A stretch of DNA of 64,000 nt from Mastigias papua (taxonomy: Eukaryota; Cnidaria; Scyphozoa; Rhizostomeae; Mastigiidae). The notes under the pieces were generated by a model. It worked only from the letters and a program-made list of their open reading frames with translations. It ran no database searches and had not been told where the DNA came from. The position numbers and the translations under genes are program-made. Shown one piece after another: positions 26,776 through 40,037 of this stretch (positions are counted from its first letter, which is position 1; every line of letters begins with the position of its first letter). The stretch is from positions 9,746,211 to 9,810,210 of the forward strand of contig OZ025268.1 in the NCBI GenBank assembly GCA_964019165.1, in the 5' to 3' direction.

Positions 26776-27322
26776 GTAATCATCTGTCTATGGAATGATA
26801 CCCATAAGTTAATGGTTCATTAGTCACCACGGATGTTCTTCACTGTAGACTGTCATTTTAATCATAACACCTAAGAGTGTATTTCATTTACCCTTGTCGT
26901 CCATATTGCCAGATGTACAGCATTGGTATCGAAGACAAGTCTGAGAAAATACTGTAGTATGCACGCCGAGAATACCAAGACAAAAAGTAAAGCCAGTTAT
27001 TGATCTCATTGGTTTAGCATTATGCTGTCAAGTGAATTTCAGATATGGATTGAGTATGTGAAAGTTATATACAAGATAAATGACATGCAAAATTTGATCT
27101 CAACTAAAGGAAACCAAACATGGCCGCCATCAAGACAACCACAAACAAAACCTGCACAAGTTCAACATCAACTCGAAATAAAAGCGGCCTACAACTACGC
27201 CATTCAATCGGTCAAAACAAAGACAGCATATAACTTTCGAGCTGTCAAATACAAATTGCAAATAGTCGCTGTACCTGACATTTGCTTTGTATCATAACGG
27301 TTTGTTATCCGTAGATACTCAC

Positions 27323-27800
27323 CTCCGCTGAATACGCTCTATCGATCGCGTTCATAGGCCAATGAGATGATACTGCGCTCTTTCGGATATACTCGCTTCG
27401 AATACTTAACCATGCGCCCTATTGCCACACGCAATTCAACTTGACACATGCTAATTATGCAATGATAATGGCGTACGATTTCTCCTGCTTCCCATCGAAC
27501 AATCAATTTAATAACATTAAATATTCGCAAAGTTACTGGAGCAAAACAGCAAAAATTGGTTTGAGGAAAAACAAGGCAATAACCGCTCGGAAAGTTTATT
27601 TATGACAAGTTCCTTCATACACTGTCTTTCGTCAATTTTCAGGCGTACAAGCCAATTCCTGGCTGTAGCTTAGCTATTTTCCCCCAATCTTTGAAGATGA
27701 AAACAAACAGAACTAGAGTAATATACAAATGCAACTCGTCAGTTTATATCCCTTAGACTCACCTGCTTAGGTCGCCTTGACATTTACTTCTCAAAATCGA
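27323..27800 (-). other. Possible alternative 5' exons/promoter region of the PCGF gene
   Basis: Two strong minus-strand donor sites occur here with no matching acceptor nearby: GGAG|GTGAGT at 27323 and CAG|GTGAGT at 27763. The region is locally richer in CpG (e.g. ATCGATCGCG at 27341-27350) and contains a CCAAT (27359-27363). The PCGF start exon has an acceptor at 23182 and only 22 nt of leader, so a non-coding exon must lie upstream, and these are the best candidates I see. The 27763 donor follows a short ATG frame, MSRRPKQ. Read into the PCGF exon in phase 0 it would stop soon after, so it would be an upstream frame. This is inference only. Confidence 0.3.
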
Positions 27801-30602
27801 CTTCATACGCACCAACTGACTGTGTATGAAAGTATACCATCACGACCTCATTATCCCACTTTGCTCAACGCCAAGTAAATAAACGACCGTCTCAGGACTG
27901 TCTAGGGTAGCCCTAGAATGAGCTTTTACATTAGCACTTGAAGTCCTATTTCACTTTCCAGAGGATTCACTACGGTGAGCAACATCCACGCTACCTTTAT
28001 TTTCATCTGTCAAGAACCGATTGCACCTACAGATCGGTTGTGACATGACATGTGTTACGCTCTCTGTTCATATGAACTCACCTTATACGAGTACTGAACT
28101 TTGATTTGTCGACAAAATATTAACACTGCTAGGCCATGTTCAAACTGAGATGAGAATTGCCATATGTGCTCAACAACACACATTCCTTTAGCGAGCAAAT
28201 TCTAATGCATTTTTTAACAAACAGCATTCGTTGCATTCATTCAAAAGTAGCTAAGTCAAACCTTTTAGAGGGTGTATGCTTCATGCAGTTTCTCAAATAT
28301 TTGCAAGCAATGATTCTTGAAAGAAGAAATGTTCTAAGAAAATTTGACAATGCAACTATTAAAAAACTTACGAGCATCGAGCTTTGGAAAGAATTATATG
28401 TGTTTTATGAAAAAAGAGAATGTAATTTGCAGGAAAATAAAGCCAATGTTTATTTACTAAATTTCCATGCAACCTGCAGACATCGTCAAAGAAAGCAAAC
28501 CCTTTAGAACTTACAAATAATTTTATTCCATAAGTTTCTTCAAAGCAATATCACTGCTACCTTTTTCAGAAAAGAACTGACTATGGATGCTGCTATTCTA
28601 TACACATACATCAACAGATAATCGTTTCTACATTAAACGAAAATTTAGTAGACCCCACTATCGGGACTGAATGATTTTATATCTTCGTGTTCTAATAGCT
28701 TCTCGTCAAAAAGTACTTTAAAACACCTACTGTATATTACCAATCGTCTGCAAAAATAGCCTTTGCTTAGGCTTAGGCCTCTAGACAGAAAATTGATAGG
28801 AAGAACTTTCAGTTGCAAATTAGAATTCAGGAAAATGGCGTGTGTGTGTGTGTAAATTTAATATAGCTCCCATTAGAAATAAATTAGTAATGGTTGTAGT
28901 CAATTACAAATGGTTTTGAGATATTATGTATGCTATACATAACATTTGGTCCATAATCTACATCTAAACTTCATGGTTATTTAGTTCGGAGAAAGCCATG
29001 CCGGTCGAAATTATTGCTCAGCATTACAATTGCGAATTTTTCTGGTAAGAGTCCACACACCCCTTCAAACGATTAGACATTTGCATAGTCCTGTAATGAA
29101 AAAGCATATGATGAGGGGATTTCAATGAAATGCTCTCAGTCATTCAGCTTTTCGATGGAAGCTGAATTATTGCTTCTAGATGCAGCGTTGCAGTGCAGTA
29201 TCTAGTAGCAAACAATGAGAGAGGGCATTTGGCTACAAGCATAAATTGACTCAAAAGGGCATGGCAAAGTTATTATGACTTCTTATTGCTTGGGAGCCAT
29301 GACCCCTATTCCCCAAGCACCGGATCCTCCGCTGTAGTCTTTTTATCTATACCATATTTTCGTATATACGTCAAAAATCATTCCGTCAAATTGCCAGGGG
29401 ATGGTCAAAATTGCCACATTTGACCACTCTGCAAGATAATGGGGTATTTCTGCAACTTCCATTGACAAAAGATTGCCCGTGTTTTGTAGCATTTTGACTT
29501 GACCAATTCAAGGATTTCGGCTCACGAGACATAATAACGTGACCAACTGTACTCTACCAACGCACGTAATAACTGCATGCATAGGCTACTTACATCTAAT
29601 TCTCATATGACCGCTTCATGGATTTCTGGCAAAATCTGCTCACAAAACCCCATTTAAAGAAGCATAACAATCAAAGATGGAGCAAGAAAAGCAAGTATAG
29701 ATAGAAAAGGGCATAATTCGAGTGAGCTTAAAGGTGTGACTGGATAGGAAACGTGCAGGTTACGTTATTTCTATGTTGCCGCAGTAATAACTGGTTGGTG
29801 CAACAAAAGACCGCTCATTTTCTCTTCAAATTGATAATTTTACATATGTTAGGCAACCATGGGAATGAAAAATTCCTTTTGAAGTGAACTGGCATGCAAA
29901 TATGTTTCTAGGGTGCAACATTCCCGCCTCCTCCTGCTGTTACTCCTCTGACAGCAATTAATCAATGGAGAACTTCTAGGTCTGGTGTATTTAAGGGGCT
30001 CTATGATGTGTAAGTGTTGTTACATTTCACTCCCAATTAATCACACATTTCATTCTACGAACTCCAGCTCAAGGCCTATTTCTCAGATTCCTTACCTTCA
30101 AGTCTCTTTTGACCATTTCATAGAACTTAGTTCCTGAGTAGTTCCTTAACCCTCACCACACATTCAATAGTATAGATATCAGGCGCTGCGCATTATTATC
30201 GCACGTACTGTACTGAGGACCAATTCTTAATTCTAAAAGTACGAAAAAACATTGCATCTGACGGGCAGGTACAAATTAGTATTGAAATAATGCATATTTC
30301 GTTGCCACGCGTGTGGGAAATCAAATGTATATACAACACATTACTTTGAAGGGGAATCTTTCTGAATGGATGTTTAATTAAAAACGCACAGAGTAGGCCT
30401 ATTCTTTAGAGCGCTACAAAAAAGTTTTGAACTGCATGTTACGCGAGGAAATGTAAGGTAAAAGCACCCTACCGTAGACATAATAGGTTAAAACAGAAAT
30501 CCTTCTGCAAAGCACTTGCTGCAAGGGCTACGCACAATTCAGGCGAGTTTGGCTCCGTAAGTCTCAATTTTTTGCTCTCATTCAACACTAGAAATTAAAT
30601 TT
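27801..30602. other. No gene recognised
   Basis: The longest plus-strand frame (28157-28507, 116 codons) starts at TTG and has no family resemblance. A (GT)7 tract lies at 28840-28853. Nothing else is resolvable. Confidence 0.4.
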
Positions 30603-30610
30603 CTCCTAAG

Positions 30611-30838
30611 CAGGGCCGCCGAGAGATTTCAGGGGCCCTGGGGCAAAAGGCAAACATGAGACCCCTTGCGAGCAAAGCGAACAGACAAATTTGAGGGTCC
30701 GAGAATTAACTCCAGAAAATTACTGTTAGTCTTACTTAATATGGCCCCCTCGACCTTGAAGCATTAGGAGTTATGAGGCCCCTAGACCTTGAGGTTCTGG
30801 AACAATTTGCTCCCCCTGTCCCCCTCTCAGCGGCTCTG
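30611..30838. mobile_element. hAT-type MITE with 8-bp target site duplication
   Basis: A 228-bp element bounded by inverted ends CAGGGCCGCCGAGAG and CTCTCAGCGGCTCTG (13 of 15 matched). It is flanked on both sides by the identical 8-mer CTCCTAAG (30603-30610 and 30839-30846). An 8-bp duplication with CAGGG ends is diagnostic of the hAT superfamily. There is no transposase frame. Confidence 0.85.
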
Positions 30839-31439
30839 CTCCTAAGTATTCTGGCATCTTTCATATATATATCTTATGAAGCACCTCCATATAGAAAGCG
30901 AGTACCTGGCAAAAGGAAAGTACTACTTGCCTTTGAATATGTCATACCAGGTTTCAAGAAGAGATTAATGGTCTGTATAACTGTCACTGGTGCAGACAAC
31001 TTCTGTCTACCTTGTCCAAAAACTAGCTAGACGTTAGAATTAAGAGTTAAGTCTACTTCGAGTACTCAACATACAAATAATGCAAAACAACAACAAATGA
31101 CAAAATTATAGCAATTCGAGCAATGAAAAGGTGGCAATGCATGCATAAAAGAAATTCAAGCAAGCACTCGGAGATTACGGCGATCGGAAGTCTACGTTGT
31201 AGAAAAAAGAGATGGAATTCAGAAGCGCAAGAAGTCACGGATGCATCCCAAGACAGGCAAAAAGTGCGATTACGATTATTCATAGGTCTTTTTCTTAAAA
31301 GGATGCAACAACTCATGATCAGTAAAAGATATGAAACCGAGCAATTGGCTGAAGTTGTTAAACGTAAGGTCTGCTCCCATATAAGATTACATATGTACAG
31401 GTGTGCCTCTTAGAGAGGACACTTATTCTGGACCGTCGG

Positions 31440-31602
31440 CATAGTCAGGTAAGGTGGCCAGTGTCTTTCCTCGCTGCCTCCAACTTCTCAGTGTTGTCAC
31501 CCGGTATTCATTTGCTGCTGGGTGGCTGGGTGGATTCGTTTCGAACTATCGATGTTCCGCACAGCAGCCAAACGCTCCGACCACTCGGCCACTCGCCCCA
31601 TT
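31440..31602 (-). repeat. tRNA-headed SINE (Ser/Leu-type head)
   Basis: Read on the minus strand from 31602, the sequence starts GGGGCGAGTGGCCGAGTGG, an acceptor strand plus a perfect class II tRNA A box, and ~45 nt further has AGTTCGAAACG, a B box-like element. The cloverleaf cannot be closed properly (anticodon arm and T stem mismatched), and a non-tRNA body continues toward ~31440 or beyond. This favours a SINE over a tRNA gene. The 3' limit is uncertain. Confidence 0.55.
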
Positions 31603-31911
31603 AAATGGCTAAAACTGAATTTGACAAACGATATAGCTGAATTTTGGAAGCTAATGGACCCTCCCAACAATGAAACTTAGCTTAATTTATTGAAGCGGAT
31701 TTCCACTCGAAAGGAGTCTCGGAATGCAGACCCAAAACAAAAAAAGATTCGCTCTTTCGAAAATGCTTTGGAAAGGAAACCAGAACCCATTTGGAACTGT
31801 GAAGGATGGTTAAAATCTAGGCCCATTGATTTCGTGCTCTTGGGGGGATGCCCTGCTGGATCTAGCATGAGGTGTGTTTGAAATGGGTTATAAGGGAAAA
31901 CCTTGTAATGC

Positions 31912-32175
<264 letters not shown>

Positions 32176-33273
32176 TAGATTGAGGGTAATGACATTATTT
32201 GTGCTGACTAGATTGCAAGGGTACAAAATGTTGATTTCTGAAATTATATATTAGCTTCTTTACTCTGAAAAAAACGTCCCCGTGATAAATTTTCATAGTA
32301 TTCGACATTCAGTCAAAGACAATTTGGTCAATACCATTGTTGGAAATTTTGGTATGGCCAAAATTTTTGTAGTTGATATAAGAGACGTTTAAATTTTCGT
32401 GAATCGTCATATACAAAGCTAGGCGATAGCTATACGTGTGTGTCTATGATTACAGTGATGATAATGACGTGATAAATTGAAATGCAATAATTCTTGAAAA
32501 TCGTCAAAGAGAACCTCAAAGGGGGGGGTGAGGCTAGAAAGTACTAACTAAAATCTCTATAACTAAGACGTATTCTCGACATATCATTTTACTTTGCCTC
32601 TCTCTAAAACTCCTTGACTCCTGGCTACAGCAAGCTTATGACAATGTCGGTGCACAATCTTGATACATCCAGATAAGTTCTTTCATACGTGCCAAAGTTG
32701 ATTCATGGATGATGCCAATCACATTACTGGTGATCATTATCATTGCTATTCAATACAGTTCTTCGTTATTGTTCCATATGACATTCAATCACTCTTTCTT
32801 ACTACTTTGTGGCAAAGCTGCAAACCAGAGCTGATCGAGGTCTGTTCTCAGCAAGACTTAATGACCAGTGCAAAATGAACCAATACCAATATTCTAGTCA
32901 AAATAGCCTTATGATATGGGGAGACTTTAAGGCACTAGAAATGTCTTTTTTGACTTAATTGAAAATATCTTTCATGTGAAACCAGATAAGAACCATATGA
33001 TCATAGGAGTACAAAGTTTACCACTTGGATTAAGACTACGGTAGGTACAATAAGAGCGAATGCACTGCCAATGTGAAATAAAGTCATTTCACTCCATATT
33101 CCAACCCATATCATAAAAATGCCCTTTAGACAAACTGCAACCACTACGTGATTATAAGTCTTGTGTAGACATGTATTCCAGAGGAAAAAGCAGTGGTGAT
33201 CTTTGATAAACGGAGCAGCACTATGTACTGGAAAAGCATGCTGGCATACCCAACAAATACTTGATACACGCTA

Positions 33274-33860
33274 TTTTATAGGGAACCACTTTATTAGGAA
33301 CCTACATGTAGAATGTCGAAATATTTAAACAAACTTATACTACTAAAGGAAAATTCCCTAAGGAACTTTTAAATTTGAAAAATGTTTATAACAGCAAACA
33401 ATCAAGAAATAGGAAGCTGCTTCCATTCATTTGCAGCGAAACCCCGCAAAAATTATTTCCTGTGCTTGTGTTGAGTCCTTCATTTTTCATTTATTTTACT
33501 TTAGAACTTATACTACTAAAGGAAAAGTCCCTAAGAAACTATCAATTTGAAAAATCTTTATAACAGCAAACAGTCAAGAGTAAGGAAGCTGGTCCTATTA
33601 ATTTGCAGCCAAACCCCGCATAGATTGTTTGCTGTGCTTGTGCTAAGTCCTTCATTTTTCACTTATCTTACGTTAAGGCCAAAATTAAAAGCAAAGTTAA
33701 GGATTTCAAAGTTTTACATGTGTCTGTACCCTTTTATGCCACTAAGTGTGCGCTGAAAATTAAGGAACTGTCAAGGACCTTTTAGTACTACAAATTGACA
33801 AGTGGAGGTCCAAAAATAAGGAAATTTGGAACTTGACCTAGATCTAGGTTCCTTATAAAA
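33274..33860. mobile_element. TTTTATA(A)GGAACC-ended MITE with internal tandem duplication
   Basis: Inverted ends TTTTATAGGGAACC and GGTTCCTTATAAAA. A unit of about 172 bp is tandemly duplicated inside (about 33333-33504 and 33505-33677); both copies start AACTTATACTACTAAAGGAA. A related single-unit copy lies at 39427-39730. Confidence 0.65.
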
Positions 33861-36800
33861 GGTGTGTACCTGATAATAAGGAACATTTATCCCTACACGC
33901 CTCTCCAAAAATAGGAGATATTAGGGTGGCCGTAAGAAGTACTTCTTGACCATGCCCTTTGTTTTCCTTTTTAATGTGAGCAAGACCTGTTTTTTGATAA
34001 TGTTCCTTGAATGAACATTGGTCTATAATCGTTATTAAAATCGCTATTGCAACCAGAGCAACATTACTACAAAGGTAACTTGAATACACTCCTTAGGGGC
34101 TAAGTGATTTTATCACTACACACATTTATTGTTCATGACTACACAAAATCATTTTAGCACTGTGCAAATTGGTTATCAATAAACACTAAAATTTTTGATA
34201 TGTGGGGAAGAGATGAAGTTAAAAACACTCCATAGTCTTTGACATTTGATCGCATTCTACGACAATCTGCGACACATTGCAACCTGGTGGAACCGCTTTA
34301 CACCGAAAGTACGACAAGGACCCGATTGGAAGGGTACCAGATCAAAAGAGCTTCATAAAAATTCAACAATTTGGGGCTCTAACAGTAGGGGATTGGACGT
34401 TTCAGGCCAACAGAATGATCATATCAATAGCTTATTATTACTGAACAAATACCAGCCTGCAAAGAAAACAAAGGATAAACAAGGAAACAAGCAAACCGAA
34501 ACAAAACAAGAACATAGGAAGATCTTTGTCAAGGAAAATAACTTTCAGGGGGTTGGAAAGTGCTTGAATTCAAATTAAGGAAAAGGTTATTTCAATTGGA
34601 GACCCCAGAATAAACGAATTACAGAAGGCGAAAATCTAATAGCCCCGTTTCAAGGTGCCGGACAAAAACACTGCGAATGACTATTGGCCCAAACAGCCAT
34701 TCATTTTACAAAAAACCTAATGACCTGCTTAATTTTAAACAGATATCTACGTCTTTCCGTGCAAGCCTTCTTTCCGAAGCGAAAATCGACTAAGGAAGCA
34801 TGCCTTAGCCAACCGTCTTATGGCACCATAAAATGCATTGCCAATTTGAACTTTTCCACATTCACGTATAAAGCAAGACCCAAAAGAAAAGCTCATAGCA
34901 TATCAGATCAAGTGGCTAAACGAGGGGAATCAGAGGGGGCAAGAAACCACTCTGTGGAAATATCAGAAAAATGATACAGTAGTTTTTTCTTCTAAATTTG
35001 TATTAACTTTGAAAGGAAGGTATTTCCAGAATAGCGAATATTGTAGTCAGGAAATCTTCATTTCCTGCCCCTCCTATACATTTTTCTACCTTTGCTTCAG
35101 ATCAGATCAGTTCGGCTCCCTATCGTTTACTATAAATCAAGATCACATATTACATGGGCACTGAAAAGTTAAGAACAAGTATTATACCGGTATCAGGCGC
35201 GCAACTAGGGATTTTCTAGGGCATGGTCTAATCAACAAAAGAGGGCACACTAAGCGCTTTCTACAGAGAATGTACCTGGAAATCGTATTTTTCGGATATA
35301 GGAACAAGAAAATTGCACGAGAAAATTCAGGATTTCATTACTTTCACGTGCAACAGAGATAATAAGCAAGTTTTCTTTGCAAAAATACAATAGAAAGTTT
35401 CAAGATTGTTCAAGAAAAAGGGCAATTTTACCTTTTTGAGGAAAAGGGGTGGGTGTCTAGACCCCCAGGACCCACTCCGTATTTGCGTACCAGGGTATGC
35501 ATTTACTTATCTCTAAAAGTAAGCTTTCGCGATTCAATTTTTTTACAGGGTCACTGTGGTGCCAACTGTCGAATATGTACCACATTTCAAATGGTACACA
35601 ATGATATCTGACTGTAAAGAGCCCAAGATCCGTGCTTTGTAATTCAAATTCTTTGTTGAATACAGATTACTACAGCCATAACCAGAGTCCAGAAAAAGTT
35701 CCAACCTTCCTCAGGCTGTCAAATCTTCATCATGAACTTCCCTCTTTTAAGACAATGAAAACTCGCCAAAGTTCTTGAACTGTGCATTGTGTATGTCTCA
35801 AAGAATTTTACTGTAGAAGGCCTACGAAGGGCTGTGCCTTTCACGGCCGATGTCGCATTAACGAAATTTTTGCTGAAAGTGGATTTTTGACACAAATTAC
35901 TAAACCTTCCTCAAATGCGACATAGAAAGAAAATCTTCCTCCGGCTCAGTACCGTGGAGCCTGACTTTTTCTGGACTCTGGCCATAACAAGCTTTTTACA
36001 AATCATTTTTCACTTCGAACTTCGTCTCTACCTTACTCATCTCGTTTCAACTTGTTCATCCGCAATGGCATTTGATAACCTATTTAAATATCACAAGAAT
36101 GAATGCGTAATCATAGAAAGGTATGATGAATTCACATTTGTGGTTGTCAATAAGTGTTCCACTGCAATTGATAATATTAGCAGTTGTTTACAGTTATCCA
36201 GTAATCCACTAAGTATTAGTCGTAGTTGAGGGTGAACTCACGCAAAACTGTTGGTTACATGAACAATGCAACAGTTCGAGACAAAGCAATGTTCCCAATA
36301 TGACGTCATCACGCAAAGTAGTCTTTTTGTTGGAAGTATTAGTAATAGTGTGTTGTTGGTAGCGGTTCCATCTTTTTCCAACGAACGAAGGGCATGGACA
36401 TAGAGCATTGCCTCTGACTTTGAGCCATAGCAAATAGGGTCCCATTCCGAAACAATCAATCCAGGATACACGCTGATTACCGATGCTATTTCAAAATCCT
36501 TGATACTTCTCTTTACCGTTTGCAAAGTGAACTAGCTTTCACAAATAGACTTTTTCAAAACATTTCAGCTTTTTTGTTGGAAGTTTTATACAATTGAAAA
36601 ATTTTGCATTAGGAAGGATGGCCCAAATAAAACTTGTACGGGTATATCCATTTTGCACTTCAAAGAGTCCAATTCTACATTCTGCTACGGCCAACCTCTG
36701 GGCTATTTATTCATAATGCATTCACTCATCTGGTCCAATTAAGAAATGTCGGCATTGGAGTGTTCCTTGGGTAAAAATCCTAATAAATGCGAAATGTAGT

Positions 36801-37008
36801 CGTAAACTGAGCATTCTGTGCCAATACTTTTTAGTAAGAAGTATTAGGGAAAGGCCCGGAGGCCTATAGCAAACCCCCGACAACGGAAGAAAGAAAAAGG
36901 CCAGTTAGCGAGGGAGATAAGGTCAAGTATCTTGATTTTAGGTTTGAGAAAAGACAAAATGCACAACTTTGGGGAAGGAGAGGATATTAAGACCCTCTAT
37001 AGCTTACT
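33861..37008. other. Intergenic, repeat-like, no gene recognised
   Basis: Sequence at 35200-35490, with AGGCGCGCAACTAGGG and GTGTCTAGACCCCCAGGACC, has the look of a dispersed repeat. Frames at 34246-34578 and 35915-36229 start at non-ATG codons or lack any pattern. Confidence 0.35.
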
Positions 37009-37625
37009 TTACAAGTTATTGGAATGAGTGATGTGTGGAAAAGAAAGAGCTCGTATATTAGGTAGTAAAATTTGGATATGGTGTGATTGGGTAGAGCCCC
37101 TCGTGGTTTGAACATGTCTTAGTGGATCAAGAATAAAATACTTTGTGTCAAGGTAGCAGTATTCATGAAAGTGTCGATAAAACATGGAAAAATCTGGAAC
37201 CAAACGACAATGAGAAAGCAATTGACGAGATTCAGTGAGGTTTGGATTGTTGATGAGACGGATGGCTTTAGAGCGGACAGAGAGAGGATTTATGAGCAAT
37301 ACCCCGACATGGGACCAGTATTCCACAGAAGGACGAATTTGGGGTTTGAAAAAGAACAATGAGAAGGTGAGACAAAGCCATGGGTTCTGGAAAGAAAACT
37401 AAGCTTTTGGTGTGCATGCTCAGCGATGGAATGAATGTGTGATTTCAGCGTGAAATTCGACGAAACAGAAAGGCCGAGTAGTGTGAAAGAAGTTGCAATG
37501 TCCAGTTCATGAGCATTCCTGAAAATAGGAGGAAATTCAGTGTGATGCTTACGTGAAATTACAACCTGTGTCATCTTTTCTTGATTGAACCGAACAAGCT
37601 TGTCATTGATCTACATTTCGATGAG
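37009..37625 (-). pseudogene. LINE ORF2 3' fragment (Jockey/CR1-like), frameshifted
   Basis: Two overlapping minus-strand frames make up the C-terminal part of a LINE reverse transcriptase protein. The upstream frame (to 37290) has LGLSVSSNFTLKSHIHSIA followed by SFLSRTHGFVSP. The downstream frame (from ~37359) has KPQIRPSVEYWSHV and KAIRLINNPNL, the region after the RT thumb in non-LTR elements. A frame change falls between them near 37300-37360, and the 5' part of the element, with the catalytic RT motifs, is absent. It is a typical 5'-truncated dead copy. Confidence 0.8.
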
Positions 37626-39426
37626 ATTTGGTGATTTGGTGTGGTTCGTACCAAAACGTATCCAACAACTGTTTTTTCCAGCTATAACTTCTACCGGCAA
37701 TAAAATTCTGAACAAACCATAAACGCACCATCGTTTTAATTATATCACCTTATTTAAAGAACAATTACAACAAACTCTTCCATATGATTTGCTCTCAATC
37801 ATAGCCTGTGGAAAAATCACAAAATATATGCGCGCTCCATTTTCACAAGTTACTACTTCCTGGTGTTTCGCTACGTATTTCAGAACCAAATCGCTAGACT
37901 GTACAAAAGAGCTGCTAACTAAAAAGATTTTCGTGAGCTTGATAAAGTGCCACTGCACCAATATCAAGGCATAATTCCATATAGGCGCTATTCCTTCTAT
38001 GGTGCAGTGGCTGCAGCATTCGATTCAGTTGCGCAAGGAGAATGTCTCGCTCCAAATTCCACTTTTCATGATCATGACACTCTCAGTTGATATTCGTGTT
38101 AAAAATCGAAGATTTTTTATACCATAACAGAATGCTGAGCTTCAATGTTACAGCCAACTAATACGTAATGCATAGCACAAAGGATATGCCAAAAAGCCAT
38201 CTATTCAAATATGCAAAAAGGTGACAGTTCTTCAGGAGAATGATAAAAGCAAGTAAACTGCTAGTCAACCATAAGCTTCGGCTCCATTTTTTATCAAAGG
38301 AGCGGGGGTTTCACATGAACTTGTAAAAAACCTTCATGCCTAAATAGAAAAATCTAATGATTTAAAGGTTCATCTAAGTGACAAGCTCATTGCATAAAGT
38401 AATACTGGCAACAACATTTTTCATTCTTAAGGATTTCGTACCAAAGTAGTTAAAACGCAGCCGCAAAGGCACTATGTACTTTTGTGTTAACGTTGATCAT
38501 AAAACCTCACATGAGGAAATGTTAGAGATAGACTTTTACCTTCTTATTTGCTAAATTTGTGAAAGCTTTTGTGTAAATCAACAGCTATTATAGACTATCC
38601 TTACCTTCTTTCGGTAAATTATGGGTGTTGTACCGAGATAATTCCAGTTTTTAGCGAGAGCTAGCCAAGTTTTGAATTTCAGTTTACTGCTCCCAGTTTT
38701 GTAGATGTTTGTCCGCCCTGTTGCCACACGCTATCGTTAAAGTCATGTGACACTATGCAAATTAAGTAAATGGATAATGGCTGCTGTTATGCTTTTTTCG
38801 CTATAGAAGTTGTGTTTTGTAGTTGATTTCGAAATTTTATACTATACTTGCTTGGACGACGGAGCCGGGAGGGAACCTGGGGGTCTGTAGCCCCTCCACT
38901 TTTGATAGCAAATGTACTTTAGTACGCGTTTTAGCACCCTCTGTAACCCCTGCAATTTTACTATGTCCACTCAAGCCCCCAGCCCAAAATATTGATCCCG
39001 CCCCTAACTTCTGATAATTTACTTACATATTTGCTTCCTCAATATCCAGTGAACATAGATTGTAATAAAAGAATGACAGAAAATTTGCTTTATTCTTTCA
39101 TACTGCTGAAAGAGGCGCAAACAGAAGGTTGTGTTGGGGTGCAGTGGCTTGTCTGACGACTGAATCGATTACCTAATCGTCAGTGCGAGCCATCAGGAAG
39201 TGAGATCCTAATGAAGAATGGGGCTTGCAAGCTTGGACCACAGGAAACGTGTTGATGGCACCCCTCTCGGGCTGTGAGATCGTGCTTTTCATATTGTTTA
39301 CAGCTGAAATGAGTTGTAAAGCTCATCCAAAGCTATTATTATTAGGGAATTTTTCCACCCGCCCCGGTTCTTCAAGTCCCCCGTTTATTAGGCTTTTGGG
39401 AAAATTCCAACTCGCCTACTTCACGC

Positions 39427-39730
39427 TTTTTTATAAGTAACCCTTTATAAAGAACCTGCATGTAGAATGCCAATACATTTAAAGAACTTATACTACTAAA
39501 GGAAAATTCCCTAAGAAACTTTTCAATTTTAAAAATTTTTTGTAATAGCAAAAAGTCAGGAATTAAGAAGCTGGTTCTATTCATTTGAAGCCAAAATCAA
39601 CATAGATTATTTGCTAGGTTTGTGTCAAATGTTTCATGTTTCATTGGTCTTAGTTATAGCATAGCCAAAATTAAAAAGGCGTGTATCCCAAACTCCCATC
39701 TATTCGGAACTTAAGAGTAGGTTCCTGATG
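39427..39730. repeat. Single-unit relative of the 33.3-kb MITE
   Basis: Begins TTTTATAAGTAACCC, carries one copy of the AACTTATACTACTAAAGGAA unit and ends near GTAGGTTCCTGATG. It lies 300 bp upstream of the IDI1 start codon, so it marks the left limit of unique promoter sequence. Confidence 0.55.
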
Positions 39731-39865
39731 CCAATCTAATTCCTAACAAATTAGTTTTTTCAGCTTTGTTAATGCAAATCGCCTGTAATCAAATTGTCGT
39801 ATTTCTTCAGATTTTAAAACTGTTGTATAATGTTCATTCGACCCTTACGTTCAAACTCAAATTTG

Positions 39866-39873
39866 TGACGTCA
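39866..39873. promoter_or_regulatory. Perfect CRE palindrome upstream of IDI1
   Basis: TGACGTCA lies 165 bp before the IDI1 start codon, in a stretch free of recognisable repeats. It matches the CREB/ATF consensus exactly. A chance 8-mer is possible, and no sterol element or TATA box is evident nearby, so its use as a promoter element is inference. Confidence 0.4.
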
Positions 39874-40037
39874 TACTTCTTATTACCAACGGTAGCGGAT
39901 GATGGTTAGTCAGTGCTTATGCTGTGGATGGTGCAGGCAGCCTAAGTAAAGCACATTACACTACTGACTGTCGTATTAAGATATCAGAGTGGTTTCTACT
40001 CGATGCATCTTAGCAGTTGGTGCATTTAACAAGAAGT

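Noticed and set aside
27120..27230. Short plus-strand ATG frame in an ATGGCCGCC context
   Set aside because: Good initiation context and a YY1-like motif, but it ends after about 37 codons and no donor or downstream exon is visible.
28157..28507. 116-codon plus-strand frame
   Set aside because: Begins at TTG, basic and Cys/His-scattered without a pattern; probably chance.
34246..34578. 110-codon plus-strand frame
   Set aside because: Begins at TTG, Lys/Gln/Asn-rich, no recognisable motif.
40017..40037. Upstream extension of IDI1 from a TTG codon
   Set aside because: A nuclear animal gene should start at ATG; 40038 is the first in-frame ATG and has a good context.
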